Of a stretch of DNA of 37,185 nucleotides, positions 14,902-22,519 are shown one piece after another (the stretch's first letter is position 1; the number at the start of each line of letters is the position of its first letter). Origin of the DNA: Acidimicrobiia bacterium UBA4744 (GTDB taxonomy: Bacteria > Actinomycetota > Acidimicrobiia > Spongiisociales > UBA4744); the NCBI GenBank assembly GCA_002403855.1, contig DHIO01000034.1, forward strand, positions 121,375 to 158,559, written 5' to 3'. Below the pieces are notes generated by a model. It searched no databases. It was not told the DNA's origin and saw nothing but the letters and a program-made list of their open reading frames with translations. The position numbers and the translations under genes were made by a program.

Positions 14902-14952
14902 GGTTTTGGCGTCCCAGGGGCGGGATATTTCCGGTTTCAGGACGCCAAAACC
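14902..14952. repeat. Dispersed palindromic element, copy A
   Basis: Perfect 13-bp arms, GGTTTTGGCGTCC (14902-14914) and GGACGCCAAAACC (14940-14952), enclose a 25-nt loop with a central ATATTT. It sits between two convergent genes, 6 nt after one stop and 5 nt before the other, so it could act as a bidirectional terminator. Two further copies occur at 19565 and 30627. Confidence 0.85.
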
Positions 14953-14957
14953 GTCTT

Positions 14958-16025
14958 CTAGGTGGCCGTGGCCAGTTGCGTTCCCAACCGCCGGGTCAGC
15001 TGGAGGAGGGCGAGGGCCAGCAGGGCTATGACCCCCAGGGCGATCGCCAGTTCGACCCACACATCAGCCAACCCGGCGTTGTTCAGCGAGACTTCAAAGA
15101 TGGGGTTGATCACCCAGTAGGTGGGAAAGATCTTGGCGATCCATTGCGGCCAGTCCGGCCAGATGTAGAACACCGACGGTCCGATCAGCAGGATGCCGGT
15201 TCCCTTGATCAGCGCGTACACCGAGGTTATGTCCTTCGACACGGCACCGAAGATGAGACCGATTTGTGCACACATGACTGCGCCGAAGAGCAACACCACA
15301 AACAGTGCCAGCGGTTTGGCACCGAGAGCGTCGTTGAGCCACAACGTGGCCACGGTCATGGCCAGCGCCAGTATCACGCCCAGGATCCCCTTGGCAGTGA
15401 GGACTTCGCTGAGCTTGACGGGAGTGACGATCAGCGCATTGAGGGTTCCCTTCTCCCGTTCGTCGGCGATGCTGAAGGCCGGCAGGAACACCGCCGCTAT
15501 CACCAGGGCGTACATCATGATGAATGGGACCAACCGCACCGCAATCGGGAGCCCTTCGTCGCCGAGCGGCACCACGGCAACCTCGACCGGAGGAGGAGTG
15601 CCCTCGACCTCCCGGATGAGGTCGACAGTCGTCACCGCCAAGATGATCCGGTTGGACGCCAGGCTCTCACCACCGACGTAGAACTCCAGGGGCGGTTGGG
15701 CCCCGGAGCGAACCTGATCGTCAAAGCCCGCTTGCAGCACCAGCCCGGCGTCGAGATCGTCGGCCTCAACCTTAGACTTGAGCTCGTCGGCGTCGTCGAT
15801 CAGAGACAGCTCGATTCCCTCCATGCCTTGTACGGAGGTGGTGATCGTCGAGGTCCCTTGATCGACGATCCCCAATCGAGGTTTGGGGTCGAACAGCGAT
15901 CCGAAGGTGACCTGCAGGATCAACGTGAACAGCACCGGGACGAAGAGCACCCAGAGGAAGATGGGTGAACGGGGTCCCAGCCGGAAATCCTTACTCAGCA
16001 CTTTGAGCGTACGTGTGAGGCTCAT
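14958..16025 (-). CDS. ABC-2 type permease (NatB-like), second of a pair
   Basis: 355 residues. The ATG at 16025 is chosen because it overlaps the preceding gene's TGA (ATGA) and has GGAG 7 nt upstream; the open frame extends further. One N-terminal helix (about 20-42), a large extracytoplasmic domain, then five C-terminal helices with the pattern SIADEREKGTLNALIVTPVKLSEVLTAKGILGVILA, which is characteristic of ABC-2 permeases of the NatB/YhgE class. It probably forms a heterodimer with the permease encoded immediately upstream and is driven by the ATPase at 17203-18066. Substrate unknown. Transcription likely ends in the palindrome at 14902-14952. Confidence 0.88.
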   Translation of the reverse strand: MSLTRTLKVLSKDFRLGPRSPIFLWVLFVPVLFTLILQVTFGSLFDPKPRLGIVDQGTSTITTSVQGMEGIELSLIDDADELKSKVEADDLDAGLVLQAGFDDQVRSGAQPPLEFYVGGESLASNRIILAVTTVDLIREVEGTPPPVEVAVVPLGDEGLPIAVRLVPFIMMYALVIAAVFLPAFSIADEREKGTLNALIVTPVKLSEVLTAKGILGVILALAMTVATLWLNDALGAKPLALFVVLLFGAVMCAQIGLIFGAVSKDITSVYALIKGTGILLIGPSVFYIWPDWPQWIAKIFPTYWVINPIFEVSLNNAGLADVWVELAIALGVIALLALALLQLTRRLGTQLATAT

Positions 16026-17206
16026 AGCGTCTCCACCTTCCTCTTCAGAACCAGCCAGCCGATCGCAAACAAGGCGACACACCAGGCGAACAACGCCGCC
16101 AGATCGGGCAACACCTCAGCCCACCCGTCGCCGTAGGTGCTGACCTTCACCAGACCCTGAACCAAAGGATACGACGGCAACGCCTGAATCCACCCCGAGG
16201 CGGTGCCGGGAAACAGCACGGCAAATGCCGGGATCATCAACGGAACCATGAATACGAATCCGAACAGCAGGTTGGTCATGAAGTCCCGGCCCACCGAGCC
16301 GGCGACCATCGCAGTTCCCGACACCATGATCGCCCCCAGCAACATCAGGGTGATGATCAAGAGGGGTTGATGCCCCAGGGCGTTGATGGCCACCAGGATG
16401 ATGACCGCCTGGCCCACGCCCAGCAAGGCACCGCCGGCTCCTTTGGCGGTCAGCACGTCCCCGATGGTCGCCGGGGTCACCAGGAGCGCCGTCACGGTTC
16501 GTGATTGGACCTCGCGGGCGATCAGCGATGACATCCCGAACATCTCCATCAGCAGGACGAAGAACACCAGCAGCGGCAGAAAGCTCTCCTGGGGCGTGAC
16601 CTGGTTGCCGGCCCGATCCTCGCCCAGCACGGTGTAGACCTCATCAGGCTCCTGTATGTCGACCGGCAAATCGTCCCCTGCCACCGCAAAAGCCAGCTCT
16701 CGCACCAAACTCGACATCGACGATTGGATCTCGTCGGGAACCCGCGCATCGACAAACACTTCCACGGTTGTCTTCTGGCCGGCGGCCGTGGCGGCAATGA
16801 AATCTTCGGGGAAAGCCAAGCCGATCTCGACGTTGGCTTTCTCCGCGCCTGCGGGCTTCTCGACATCGGAGTCGTTGGGAATGACCACCACGGCACCGTT
16901 GGTCTTCCACGCGTCGGCGTCGCCGGCTACCACCGATCGGAGTTGCGCGGACGAGCCAAACAACACCGCACGGAGACCCTCCTCCTCGGTGGTTTCCAGA
17001 GCGGCCAGCGTGCCGGCGTCGCCCAACCCGGAGACACCGACCGGGATCGACTCGTCCACGCTGTCGGGCAGCACCCAGAAGATCGCGATCATGACGACGA
17101 GGAGGAGCACGGTCAGAAACGCCCACAGCCGATCCCGGCTGTACTCCTGCAAATCCTTCTTGATGATCGACCCGATGACCGATGCGTGGGAAACGGGCCT
17201 GCTCAT
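16022..17206 (-). CDS. ABC-2 type permease (NatB-like), first of a pair
   Basis: 394 residues. N-terminal helix (about 28-47, LWAFLTVLLLVVMIAIFWVLP), an extracytoplasmic domain of roughly 160 residues, then five or six helices including LIAREVQSRTVTALLVTPATIGDVLTAKGAGGALLGVGQAVIILVAINALG. The last part aligns by eye with the neighbouring permease, so the two look like ancient duplicates specialised as a heterodimer. Overlaps by ATGA with both the ATPase gene (17203-17206) and the second permease (16022-16025), consistent with a fixed stoichiometry. Annotated from family resemblance; the substrate is not evident. Confidence 0.88.
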   Translation of the reverse strand: MSRPVSHASVIGSIIKKDLQEYSRDRLWAFLTVLLLVVMIAIFWVLPDSVDESIPVGVSGLGDAGTLAALETTEEEGLRAVLFGSSAQLRSVVAGDADAWKTNGAVVVIPNDSDVEKPAGAEKANVEIGLAFPEDFIAATAAGQKTTVEVFVDARVPDEIQSSMSSLVRELAFAVAGDDLPVDIQEPDEVYTVLGEDRAGNQVTPQESFLPLLVFFVLLMEMFGMSSLIAREVQSRTVTALLVTPATIGDVLTAKGAGGALLGVGQAVIILVAINALGHQPLLIITLMLLGAIMVSGTAMVAGSVGRDFMTNLLFGFVFMVPLMIPAFAVLFPGTASGWIQALPSYPLVQGLVKVSTYGDGWAEVLPDLAALFAWCVALFAIGWLVLKRKVETL

Positions 17207-18066
17207 CCTTCCAACCCCCTCCCGGTCATTTCGATGAAGATCGCCTCCAGAGAGGCTTCCTCGGTGTGGATCGTCATCAACCCCGGCGAGCCGACCGCCG
17301 CTCGAAGTGCGTCGCCGGCGCCGGCTTCGTCGAGCGACACCGTCCGCTCCTTGATGCCACCTTCGTCGCGGGCGCGGACCCGGACCGAACGCCTACCGTG
17401 CTGCAGTTTCAGGTTCTCGGAGGTGTCTACTGCGTAGAGCTTGCCCTCATTGATGAACGCCACCCGGTCGGACAGCTCATCCGCCTCGTTCATGTCATGG
17501 GTGGTCAGCAACACCGCTGCCCCCCGATCCGCTTCTTGCTTGATGAGTTTGCGAATGGCCTGCGACGACACCGGGTCGAGGCCGTCGGTCGGCTCATCGA
17601 GGAACAAGACCTTGGGAGTGTTCACCAACGTTCTGGCCATCATCAGGCGCTGTCGCATTCCCTTGGAGTACTTGGCGACGCGGTCGTTGGCGCGGTCGGC
17701 CAATCCGACCCGCCGCAACAGATCATCGGCGTCTACGTGCTTGAGTCCGAAGAGGCTGCCGAAAAAACGTAGATTCTCTGCTCCCGACATGCTCTCATAG
17801 AGGTTCTTCTCTTCGAAACACACCCCAATCTGCGCTTGCATCTCAGGATCGTCGGCGGTGACGTCGACTCCCAGAACCTGCGCCTTGCCCGACTTGGGGG
17901 TGAGTTGACCGGTGAGGATCTTGATCGTCGTGGACTTGCCGGCTCCGTTGGGCCCCAGGAACCCGAGGATCTCGCCGGGAGCCACCTCGAAGGTGATTCC
18001 CTTGACGGCTTCCAGGTCGCCGTACGAAAACGTGATGTTGTCGACCTTCATAGCGGGTTCCGTCAT
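17203..18066 (-). CDS. ABC transporter ATPase (NatA/CcmA class)
   Basis: 287 residues. Walker A GPNGAGKS (38-45), a Q-loop region GVCFEEKNLYESMSGAENLRFFGSLFG, signature YSKGMRQR (a common NatA-class variant of LSGGQ), Walker B VLFLDEPTDGLD, and H-loop TTHDM. The last 70 residues form a C-terminal domain typical of drug/sodium exporter ATPases. It sits between the regulator gene (overlap 18063-18066) and two permeases (overlap 17203-17206). With them it should form an exporter induced by whatever the GbsR-like regulator senses. Confidence 0.92.
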   Translation of the reverse strand: MTEPAMKVDNITFSYGDLEAVKGITFEVAPGEILGFLGPNGAGKSTTIKILTGQLTPKSGKAQVLGVDVTADDPEMQAQIGVCFEEKNLYESMSGAENLRFFGSLFGLKHVDADDLLRRVGLADRANDRVAKYSKGMRQRLMMARTLVNTPKVLFLDEPTDGLDPVSSQAIRKLIKQEADRGAAVLLTTHDMNEADELSDRVAFINEGKLYAVDTSENLKLQHGRRSVRVRARDEGGIKERTVSLDEAGAGDALRAAVGSPGLMTIHTEEASLEAIFIEMTGRGLEG

Positions 18067-18524
18067 GCGTTCATCCTCTCACTCCAGCGGTCCATGACCA
18101 CTTCGAATTCTTCCTCGAAGAACGAGTACACGTCGTGCATTTCTTCGAGACGTTGGCGCGCTTTCTCGCTGGGAGCGAGATCCAGCGCTTCGTCGACCGT
18201 GCTGCGGATGTAACCGATGGCCGCAAACTTCTTGGCAAGGATCGTGCCCCACACTCCCTTGAGGATCCGGTAGTGCGCTTCCCGCGACCCGCGTACCCGG
18301 TACCGCTCGGCCAACTCGATACCGACCAGGAACTGAGTGGCGTTGCTCACCGAGGCTTTGCTCACCTCGAGCTCTTCGACCAGTTGGCTGGTGGACAGCC
18401 CTTCTCCTTCGGCGAGCGTGAGGGCGGTATAGACCCGGGCGACGGTGTGGGGGAAACCCACCTCTTCCAGCATCCTCGTGAGCCGTTCGTGCATCGACCT
18501 CCAACGCGTGTCACGATCGTCCAC
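18063..18524 (-). CDS. GbsR/MarR-family transcriptional regulator
   Basis: 153 residues. Winged-helix core with VARVYTALTLAEGEGLSTSQLVEELEVSKASVSNATQFLVGIELAERYRVRGSREAHYRI, then a helical C-terminal dimerisation region. Resembles the GbsR branch of MarR-like regulators, which respond to small molecules or membrane-active compounds. The GTG at 18524 has AAGGAG 4 nt upstream; an internal ATG at 18494 is less likely. First gene of the four-gene exporter operon, with a perfect 11-bp inverted repeat 15 nt upstream of the start. Autorepression of the operon is the simplest reading. Confidence 0.85.
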   Translation of the reverse strand: MDDRDTRWRSMHERLTRMLEEVGFPHTVARVYTALTLAEGEGLSTSQLVEELEVSKASVSNATQFLVGIELAERYRVRGSREAHYRILKGVWGTILAKKFAAIGYIRSTVDEALDLAPSEKARQRLEEMHDVYSFFEEEFEVVMDRWSERMNA

Positions 18525-18538
18525 GCTGCTCCTTCCGT

Positions 18539-18568
18539 CATAACATTCAGTTTGTTATGAATGTTATG
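18539..18568. promoter_or_regulatory. Candidate operator of the GbsR-like regulator
   Basis: Perfect inverted repeat CATAACATTCA (18539-18549) and TGAATGTTATG (18558-18568) with an 8-nt spacer. GTTATGAA also recurs directly at 18554 and 18563. It lies 15 nt upstream of the regulator start in an AT-rich island, so a bound dimer would block the promoter. Confidence 0.7.
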
Positions 18569-18847
18569 AACTATATCTCATCCGAGCTGCGGGTGATAGG
18601 GCATTTCGGCCCCATTGGAGGTTTCGGGTTGCAGGTGTCAGGTCGGGTTGCAGGGTCTCGACCGGGGTGGGTTCCGAGATGTAATGGGAATGATGGCGGC
18701 AACCACCTCCGAGTCGGTTTCTGGTGGGACGAAGCAACGAATCGCCATCGCCGACCCGGTAGCAGGATCGAGGAAAGCGAGTTCATGTCGGTGCCCCACC
18801 AGATCTGGATCGACACCCTGCCCCCACGGTCCACTGCAACCGGCATC
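18569..18847. other. Intergenic stretch without a supportable gene
   Basis: Lies between the GbsR operator and the terminator of the PadR operon. Several open frames of 79-97 codons cross it on both strands, but none has a ribosome-binding site with convincing composition. One minus-strand frame (18638-18877) begins inside the terminator hairpin. It could hold a decayed gene; I see no recognisable motif. Confidence 0.5.
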
Positions 18848-18876
18848 TGAGAAGGGGGGCCGAGCCCCCCGTCTCA
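18848..18876 (-). terminator. Terminator hairpin of the PadR operon
   Basis: GGGGGGC (18854-18860) and GCCCCCC (18864-18870) pair around a 3-nt loop. The stem extends after one mismatch with TGAGA (18848-18852) and TCTCA (18872-18876), giving a 13-position stem that begins at the stop codon of the small Met/His-rich gene. No T-tract. Confidence 0.75.
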
Positions 18877-19101
18877 CTCCTTCGCCTTTTCCTCCCTGAT
18901 TCGCTTGATCCGTTCGGCAACGTCTTCGACCTCTTGTTCGAGATCACGCTGATACTCCTCGAGTATCTCCAGACGATCCTCGTCGGACCACCGCGCTCGG
19001 TCGCGCCCCTCGCCGGGACCACAGGATCCCAGCCAGCCGGGGCCGTGACGCATCATGTGATGATGCATCATCATGCGGCGGTGCATCGTTCCTCTTCTCA
19101 T
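18874..19101 (-). CDS. Small Met/His-rich protein with C-terminal coiled coil
   Basis: 75 residues. The N-terminal third, MRRGTMHRRMMMHHHMMRHGPGW, is extraordinarily rich in Met and His and then has a single Cys (GSCGPG). The rest is a charged helix (DEDRLEILEEYQRDLEQEVEDVAERIKRIREEKAKE) likely to form a coiled coil. The layout resembles small DUF5320-like proteins, but I do not claim membership. The ATG at 19101 overlaps the PadR stop (ATGA) and has GGGAGAG upstream, so it is coupled to the regulator. The Met/His cluster suggests soft-metal (copper, silver) or nickel binding; this is inference. Confidence is for being a real gene. Confidence 0.75.
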   Translation of the reverse strand: MRRGTMHRRMMMHHHMMRHGPGWLGSCGPGEGRDRARWSDEDRLEILEEYQRDLEQEVEDVAERIKRIREEKAKE

Positions 19102-19502
19102 GTCTCTCTCCCATCTCGATACCGACCCAAGAAGGCGGCAATCGTTTCGTTTGCCTCGCCGAGGGCATCGGCCCAGGCGTCGAGAAGCGTTCGTCCTTGC
19201 TCGGTGAGTCGGTAGGTGCGCCGGTTGCGTCCGGGCAGATCGTCCCGCCACTCCGACTCCACAATCCCTTCGGCTTCCAGCGCTCGCAGCATCCGGTATA
19301 GGTTTCCCATGTCGATCCGCTCGCCGGGCAGCAAACCGGCCAGGCTGTCCGCCAGGTCGTACCCGTGGGTCGAACCGTCGCGCAGGATCAGCAGCAACGC
19401 AGGTTCGACGAATCGCTCGACCCGTGCGTGGACTTGCCAGCGACCGGGGCCCAAGCGGCGGCGACTTCTCGACCGGTGTCCTCGGTGGTGGGGATGGGGC
19501 AT
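19098..19502 (-). CDS. PadR-family transcriptional regulator
   Basis: 134 residues from the ATG at 19502. The N-terminal extension MPHPHHRGHRSRSRRRLGPGRW is basic and His-rich. The PadR winged helix follows: VERFVEPALLLILRDGSTHGYDLADSLAG, IDMGNLYRMLRALEAEGIVESEWRDDLPGRNRRTYRLTEQGRTLL, ending in a short helix. PadR proteins are dimeric repressors released by small ligands. The His-rich extension and the coupled Met/His-rich partner point to a metal ligand, which is inference. The frame is open to 19613, but that region holds the palindromic operators. Monocistronic pair with the 75-residue gene, ended by the hairpin at 18848-18876. Confidence 0.85.
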   Translation of the reverse strand: MPHPHHRGHRSRSRRRLGPGRWQVHARVERFVEPALLLILRDGSTHGYDLADSLAGLLPGERIDMGNLYRMLRALEAEGIVESEWRDDLPGRNRRTYRLTEQGRTLLDAWADALGEANETIAAFLGRYRDGRET

Positions 19503-19512
19503 CCCCGAATGG

Positions 19513-19557
19513 TATATGTGTTTCACATATATGTCAACAACATTGTTACTGACATAT
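19513..19557. promoter_or_regulatory. Two overlapping palindromes upstream of padR (candidate operators)
   Basis: TATATGTG (19513-19520) and CACATATA (19524-19531) form a perfect 8-bp palindrome with a 3-nt centre. ATATGTCA (19529-19536) and TGACATAT (19550-19557) form a second one with a 13-nt spacer. The first lies 10 nt upstream of the padR ATG. ATGT/ACAT halves are typical of PadR operators, which supports autorepression. Confidence 0.65.
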
Positions 19558-19564
19558 TCCCCTT

Positions 19565-19619
19565 CCGGTCTTGGCGTCCTGGAGTGGCAAATAGCCCTGG
19601 CTCCGGACGCCAAAACCGG
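19565..19619. repeat. Dispersed palindromic element, copy B
   Basis: Arms CCGGTCTTGGCGTCC (19565-19579) and GGACGCCAAAACCGG (19605-19619) differ at one position and enclose a 25-nt loop. The loop matches copy A best when reverse-complemented, so this copy is inverted. It lies 3 nt after the aldehyde dehydrogenase stop and just upstream of the PadR operators, where it could end the exporter operon. Confidence 0.85.
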
Positions 19620-19622
19620 GCA

Positions 19623-21071
19623 TTACCCCTCCAGATTGACGTAGATGTGCTTGGTCTCCAAGAAGGACTCGAGGCCCCACGGGCCCAACTCCCGACCGAC
19701 ACCCGACTGCTTGTAGCCACCCCACATCGCTTCCGAAGGGGCCGGTTGGGTGTCGTTGATCCACACGATCCCGGCTCGGAGCGCCTTTGAGACCTTGAGC
19801 GCCTTGGTGATGTCGTTGGTCCACACCGAAGCGGCCAGCCCGAAGATCGAATCGTTGGCAATGGAAATCGCCTCGTCAACGTCGGCAAACGGGATCACGG
19901 CCATCACCGGGCCGAAGATTTCCTCCTGGGCAATCGTCATCTGATTGTCGACGTCGGCGAAGATGGTGGGGGGAACGAAGTAGCCACCGAGCAGGTCGGG
20001 CGTCGTGGGCATGTCGCCTTCAAAGACGAGCCGGGCGCCTGATTCCTTCCCGATCTCGATGTACTTCTGCACCCGGTCGCGGTGCTCCGCGGTGACCAGC
20101 GGACCCATGGTCGTCTCGGGATCCATGCCGTCACCGAGCTTCAAGCCGGCGGCGTACCGACTCATCGCCTCGAGCGCCTCGTCGTAGATCGATCGTTCGA
20201 CCAGCACTCGCGATCCGGCCGAGCACACTTCACCCTGGTTGTAGAAGATCCCTACGGCGCTTCCCTCATAAGCCTCGTCGAGGGTGGCGTCCGAGAACAC
20301 CAGGTTGGGCGACTTGCCGCCCAGTTCCATCGTGACGCGCTTCATGCTCTCGGCTGCCAGCTTCGTGATCCGCTTTCCCACCTCGTCCGATCCGGTGAAG
20401 GAGATCTTGTCGACCCCCGGATGGGTCACCAGGGCATCGCCGATGCTCGATCCCGTCCCGTTCAGAACGTTGAAGACTCCCGCCGGGAGACCCGCTTCTT
20501 CGAGAATCCTCGCCAGTTCCAGCGAAGTCAAAGGGGTGGGGGAAGCCGGTTTGAGGATGGCCGTGCAGCCGGCCGCCAGTGCAGGGGCAATCTTCTGGCT
20601 GGCCATCAACACGGGGTAGTTCCAGGGGGTGATCAACACGGCTACCCCAACCGGTTCCTTGATGATCAAGCTCATTGCCTCCGGTCCAACCGGCGGTATC
20701 GATCCTGCGACTTTGGTGGTCCACCCGGCGTAGTACTCGAACATGAAGGCCGACTCGCTGATGTCCTCCAGCGCATCGGAGTACAACTTGCCGTTGTCGC
20801 GGGTCTCCATCTCGGCGAGCTTCTCCTTATCGCGCCGCATGATCTCGGCGGCGCGGAAGAGGATGGTGGCCCGTTCGCGCGGGGAGGAGTCGGGTCCCCA
20901 AGGGCCTTCGTCGAACGCCTTCCGGGCTGCGGCCACAGCCCGATCGACGTCGGCCGGCGACCCGGCCGCATATTCGGTAATGACTTCGCCGGTGGCGGGG
21001 TTCAGGGTTTCGAGGGTGCGGCCTTGGGCTGCGTCTGTCCAGGATCCGTCGATGTAGAGCTGGGCGGTCAT
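19623..21071 (-). CDS. NAD(P)-dependent aldehyde dehydrogenase (betaine-aldehyde dehydrogenase-like)
   Basis: 482 residues, normal length for the ALDH superfamily. Key positions are intact: Asn151 in PWNYP, Lys174 in LKPA, Glu249 in MELGGKSPN, catalytic Cys283 in QGEVCSAGSR, and the C-terminal GGYKQSGVGRELG and TKHIYVNL motifs. Oxidises an aldehyde to the acid with NAD(P). Closest in feel to betaine-aldehyde/4-guanidinobutyraldehyde-type enzymes; the substrate is not determinable. The start overlaps the TetR gene stop (ATGA, 21068-21071). Last gene of a drrA-drrB-tetR-aldh operon, an unusual partnership of exporter and dehydrogenase that suggests a shared toxic aldehyde or related inducer. 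Confidence 0.93.
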   Translation of the reverse strand: MTAQLYIDGSWTDAAQGRTLETLNPATGEVITEYAAGSPADVDRAVAAARKAFDEGPWGPDSSPRERATILFRAAEIMRRDKEKLAEMETRDNGKLYSDALEDISESAFMFEYYAGWTTKVAGSIPPVGPEAMSLIIKEPVGVAVLITPWNYPVLMASQKIAPALAAGCTAILKPASPTPLTSLELARILEEAGLPAGVFNVLNGTGSSIGDALVTHPGVDKISFTGSDEVGKRITKLAAESMKRVTMELGGKSPNLVFSDATLDEAYEGSAVGIFYNQGEVCSAGSRVLVERSIYDEALEAMSRYAAGLKLGDGMDPETTMGPLVTAEHRDRVQKYIEIGKESGARLVFEGDMPTTPDLLGGYFVPPTIFADVDNQMTIAQEEIFGPVMAVIPFADVDEAISIANDSIFGLAASVWTNDITKALKVSKALRAGIVWINDTQPAPSEAMWGGYKQSGVGRELGPWGLESFLETKHIYVNLEG

Positions 21072-21706
21072 GCTTCCTCCTCGTCGGCCGTACCTCTGAC
21101 GCTAGCGACCCGCCGGCCGGGCTGGGACGCGACGAGCACTCGGGGCTCGCCCACCGCCGCCAACACGAATCGAACCGTTGCTCCGGCGAGGTCTGCTATG
21201 TCTGCTACATCTTGATCGGGACCAGGGCTGAGGATCTCGCGAATGAAGCCGGCGTCGATTTCGGGGTCAAGGTCCGAACGGAACACTCCCTCGGCTACTC
21301 CCAGCTCGAGAATCTCCACGACCACCTCTTTGGTCCGGCTCCGATGGGCCCGCAACTCTTTTTGGGCGCGAGGCGACAGGCTGCTCTCCAAGGCCGCCAG
21401 AGCATGACCGTGGGCGCCCATGGCCACCGAATGCCGGATGAGCTGCTCGAGTTTGGCGACCGCCCCATCGTATCCGGCGAGCAACTGCTGAACCTGAGTC
21501 GACCCCAACCGTTCGTGCTGTTCGATGGTTGCGGTCACGATGCTCTCAACGTCTGGATAGTGGTTGTAGAGGGTCTGGCGGGCGACTCCGGCCAGCCGGG
21601 CGACCCCCGACATCGTCACCCCGGCCAGGCCGTGGTCGGCGATCAGCGTCAACGTCGCCTCGGTGATTCTCTCCTGCGGAGTCGCCTCTCGGTCAACAGG
21701 TTCCAT
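21068..21706 (-). CDS. TetR-family transcriptional regulator
   Basis: 212 residues. N-terminal TetR helix-turn-helix: ERITEATLTLIADHGLAGVTMSGVARLAGVARQTLYNHYPDVESIVTATIEQ. The helical ligand-binding part that follows is not assignable to a subfamily. The stop overlaps the aldehyde dehydrogenase start. The ATG at 21706 lies 1 nt from the permease stop, so it is the third gene of a tightly packed operon. Its likely target is the operon's own promoter, where two GACAnnTnGTC-type sites sit at 23512-23545. Loss of ligand-free binding would then raise exporter and dehydrogenase together. Confidence 0.9.
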   Translation of the reverse strand: MEPVDREATPQERITEATLTLIADHGLAGVTMSGVARLAGVARQTLYNHYPDVESIVTATIEQHERLGSTQVQQLLAGYDGAVAKLEQLIRHSVAMGAHGHALAALESSLSPRAQKELRAHRSRTKEVVVEILELGVAEGVFRSDLDPEIDAGFIREILSPGPDQDVADIADLAGATVRFVLAAVGEPRVLVASQPGRRVASVRGTADEEEA

Positions 21707-21707
21707 C

Positions 21708-22505
21708 TCAAACCTTCCGGTAGAGACGGGTCGTCAACGGAATGAAGATCGCCATGAGCACGATCATCCACACAACCGCATAAAGCGAATCCGATCCGGC
21801 CGGTCGGCCGTCGCTCAGGGCACGAACTGCATCAGCGGTAACCGAAATCGGCTGGTTGTCGGCGAACGCCTTCAACCACTTGGGCATCGTCGCGGTTGGT
21901 GTGAAGGCGCTGCTGGCCATCATCAGCGGGAACAGCCAGAACATGCTCAGCATCCCCACCATTTCCGGATTGCGAAGCTTGGCGGCGATCGCTGCGCCCA
22001 ACCACGAGAAGGCGTAGCCCATGCCGATGGTCAGGGCGATTGCGGCAACCGCTCCCCCTAGGGTGACGAAGCGGAAACCCATCAGGTAACCGACACCCGC
22101 CACCAGCAACACACCGATCACGTTGCGAGCCGCGTCGGCAACCGTCCGTCCGGCGATTACCGCGACCTGATTCATCGGGAGCGAGCGGAAGCGACTGATC
22201 ACACCTTCCGACAGGTCCTGGGCGAGACCGGTGCTCGTCTGTTGAGCGCCCTGCAAGGCAGTGATCACGAACACGCCGGGCACAAGGAACTGGATGTAAT
22301 CGACGCCGGTGCCGGCCCCGATCGCGCCACCGAACACGTAGTTGAAGAGGAGGAGGAAGAACATCCCCATGATCACTGCAAAAGTCAGCATCTCGGGCTG
22401 ACGGGCGGTGCGAACCATGTCCCGCCAGGTGATCGTGGCGGTGTCCTGGAATGCCCAGCGCACTTTCTCGCTGGTAGTTGGAGCGTGCAGAGAGAGCTCA
22501 GTCAT
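21708..22505 (-). CDS. ABC-2 type permease, DrrB-like
   Basis: 265 residues from the ATG at 22505 (GGGAGG about 6 nt upstream); a TTG at 22508 would add one. Six hydrophobic segments with no large external domain, including PEMLTFAVIMGMFFLLLFNYVFGG, an FLVPGVFVITALQGAQQTSTGLAQDLSEGVISRFRSLPM signature and a terminal VVWMIVLMAIFIPLTTRLYRKV. This is the daunorubicin-resistance DrrB/ABC-2 pattern. Partners with the ATPase encoded 14 nt upstream to export a lipophilic compound. The next gene, tetR, starts 1 nt after its stop. Confidence 0.9.
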   Translation of the reverse strand: MTELSLHAPTTSEKVRWAFQDTATITWRDMVRTARQPEMLTFAVIMGMFFLLLFNYVFGGAIGAGTGVDYIQFLVPGVFVITALQGAQQTSTGLAQDLSEGVISRFRSLPMNQVAVIAGRTVADAARNVIGVLLVAGVGYLMGFRFVTLGGAVAAIALTIGMGYAFSWLGAAIAAKLRNPEMVGMLSMFWLFPLMMASSAFTPTATMPKWLKAFADNQPISVTADAVRALSDGRPAGSDSLYAVVWMIVLMAIFIPLTTRLYRKV

Positions 22506-22519
22506 CAAATACCTCCCGG

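Noticed and set aside
14958..17206. Two adjacent ABC-2 permeases considered as a frameshifted single gene
   Set aside because: Each has its own start, full external domain and membrane domain, and they overlap by a clean ATGA; this is a duplicated pair, not a broken gene.
18638..18877. 79-codon minus-strand frame whose GTG overlaps the stop of the Met/His-rich gene
   Set aside because: Its first codons lie inside a strong terminator hairpin (18848-18876), its composition is Pro/Arg-rich and no motif is seen, so coupling by GTGA is probably chance.
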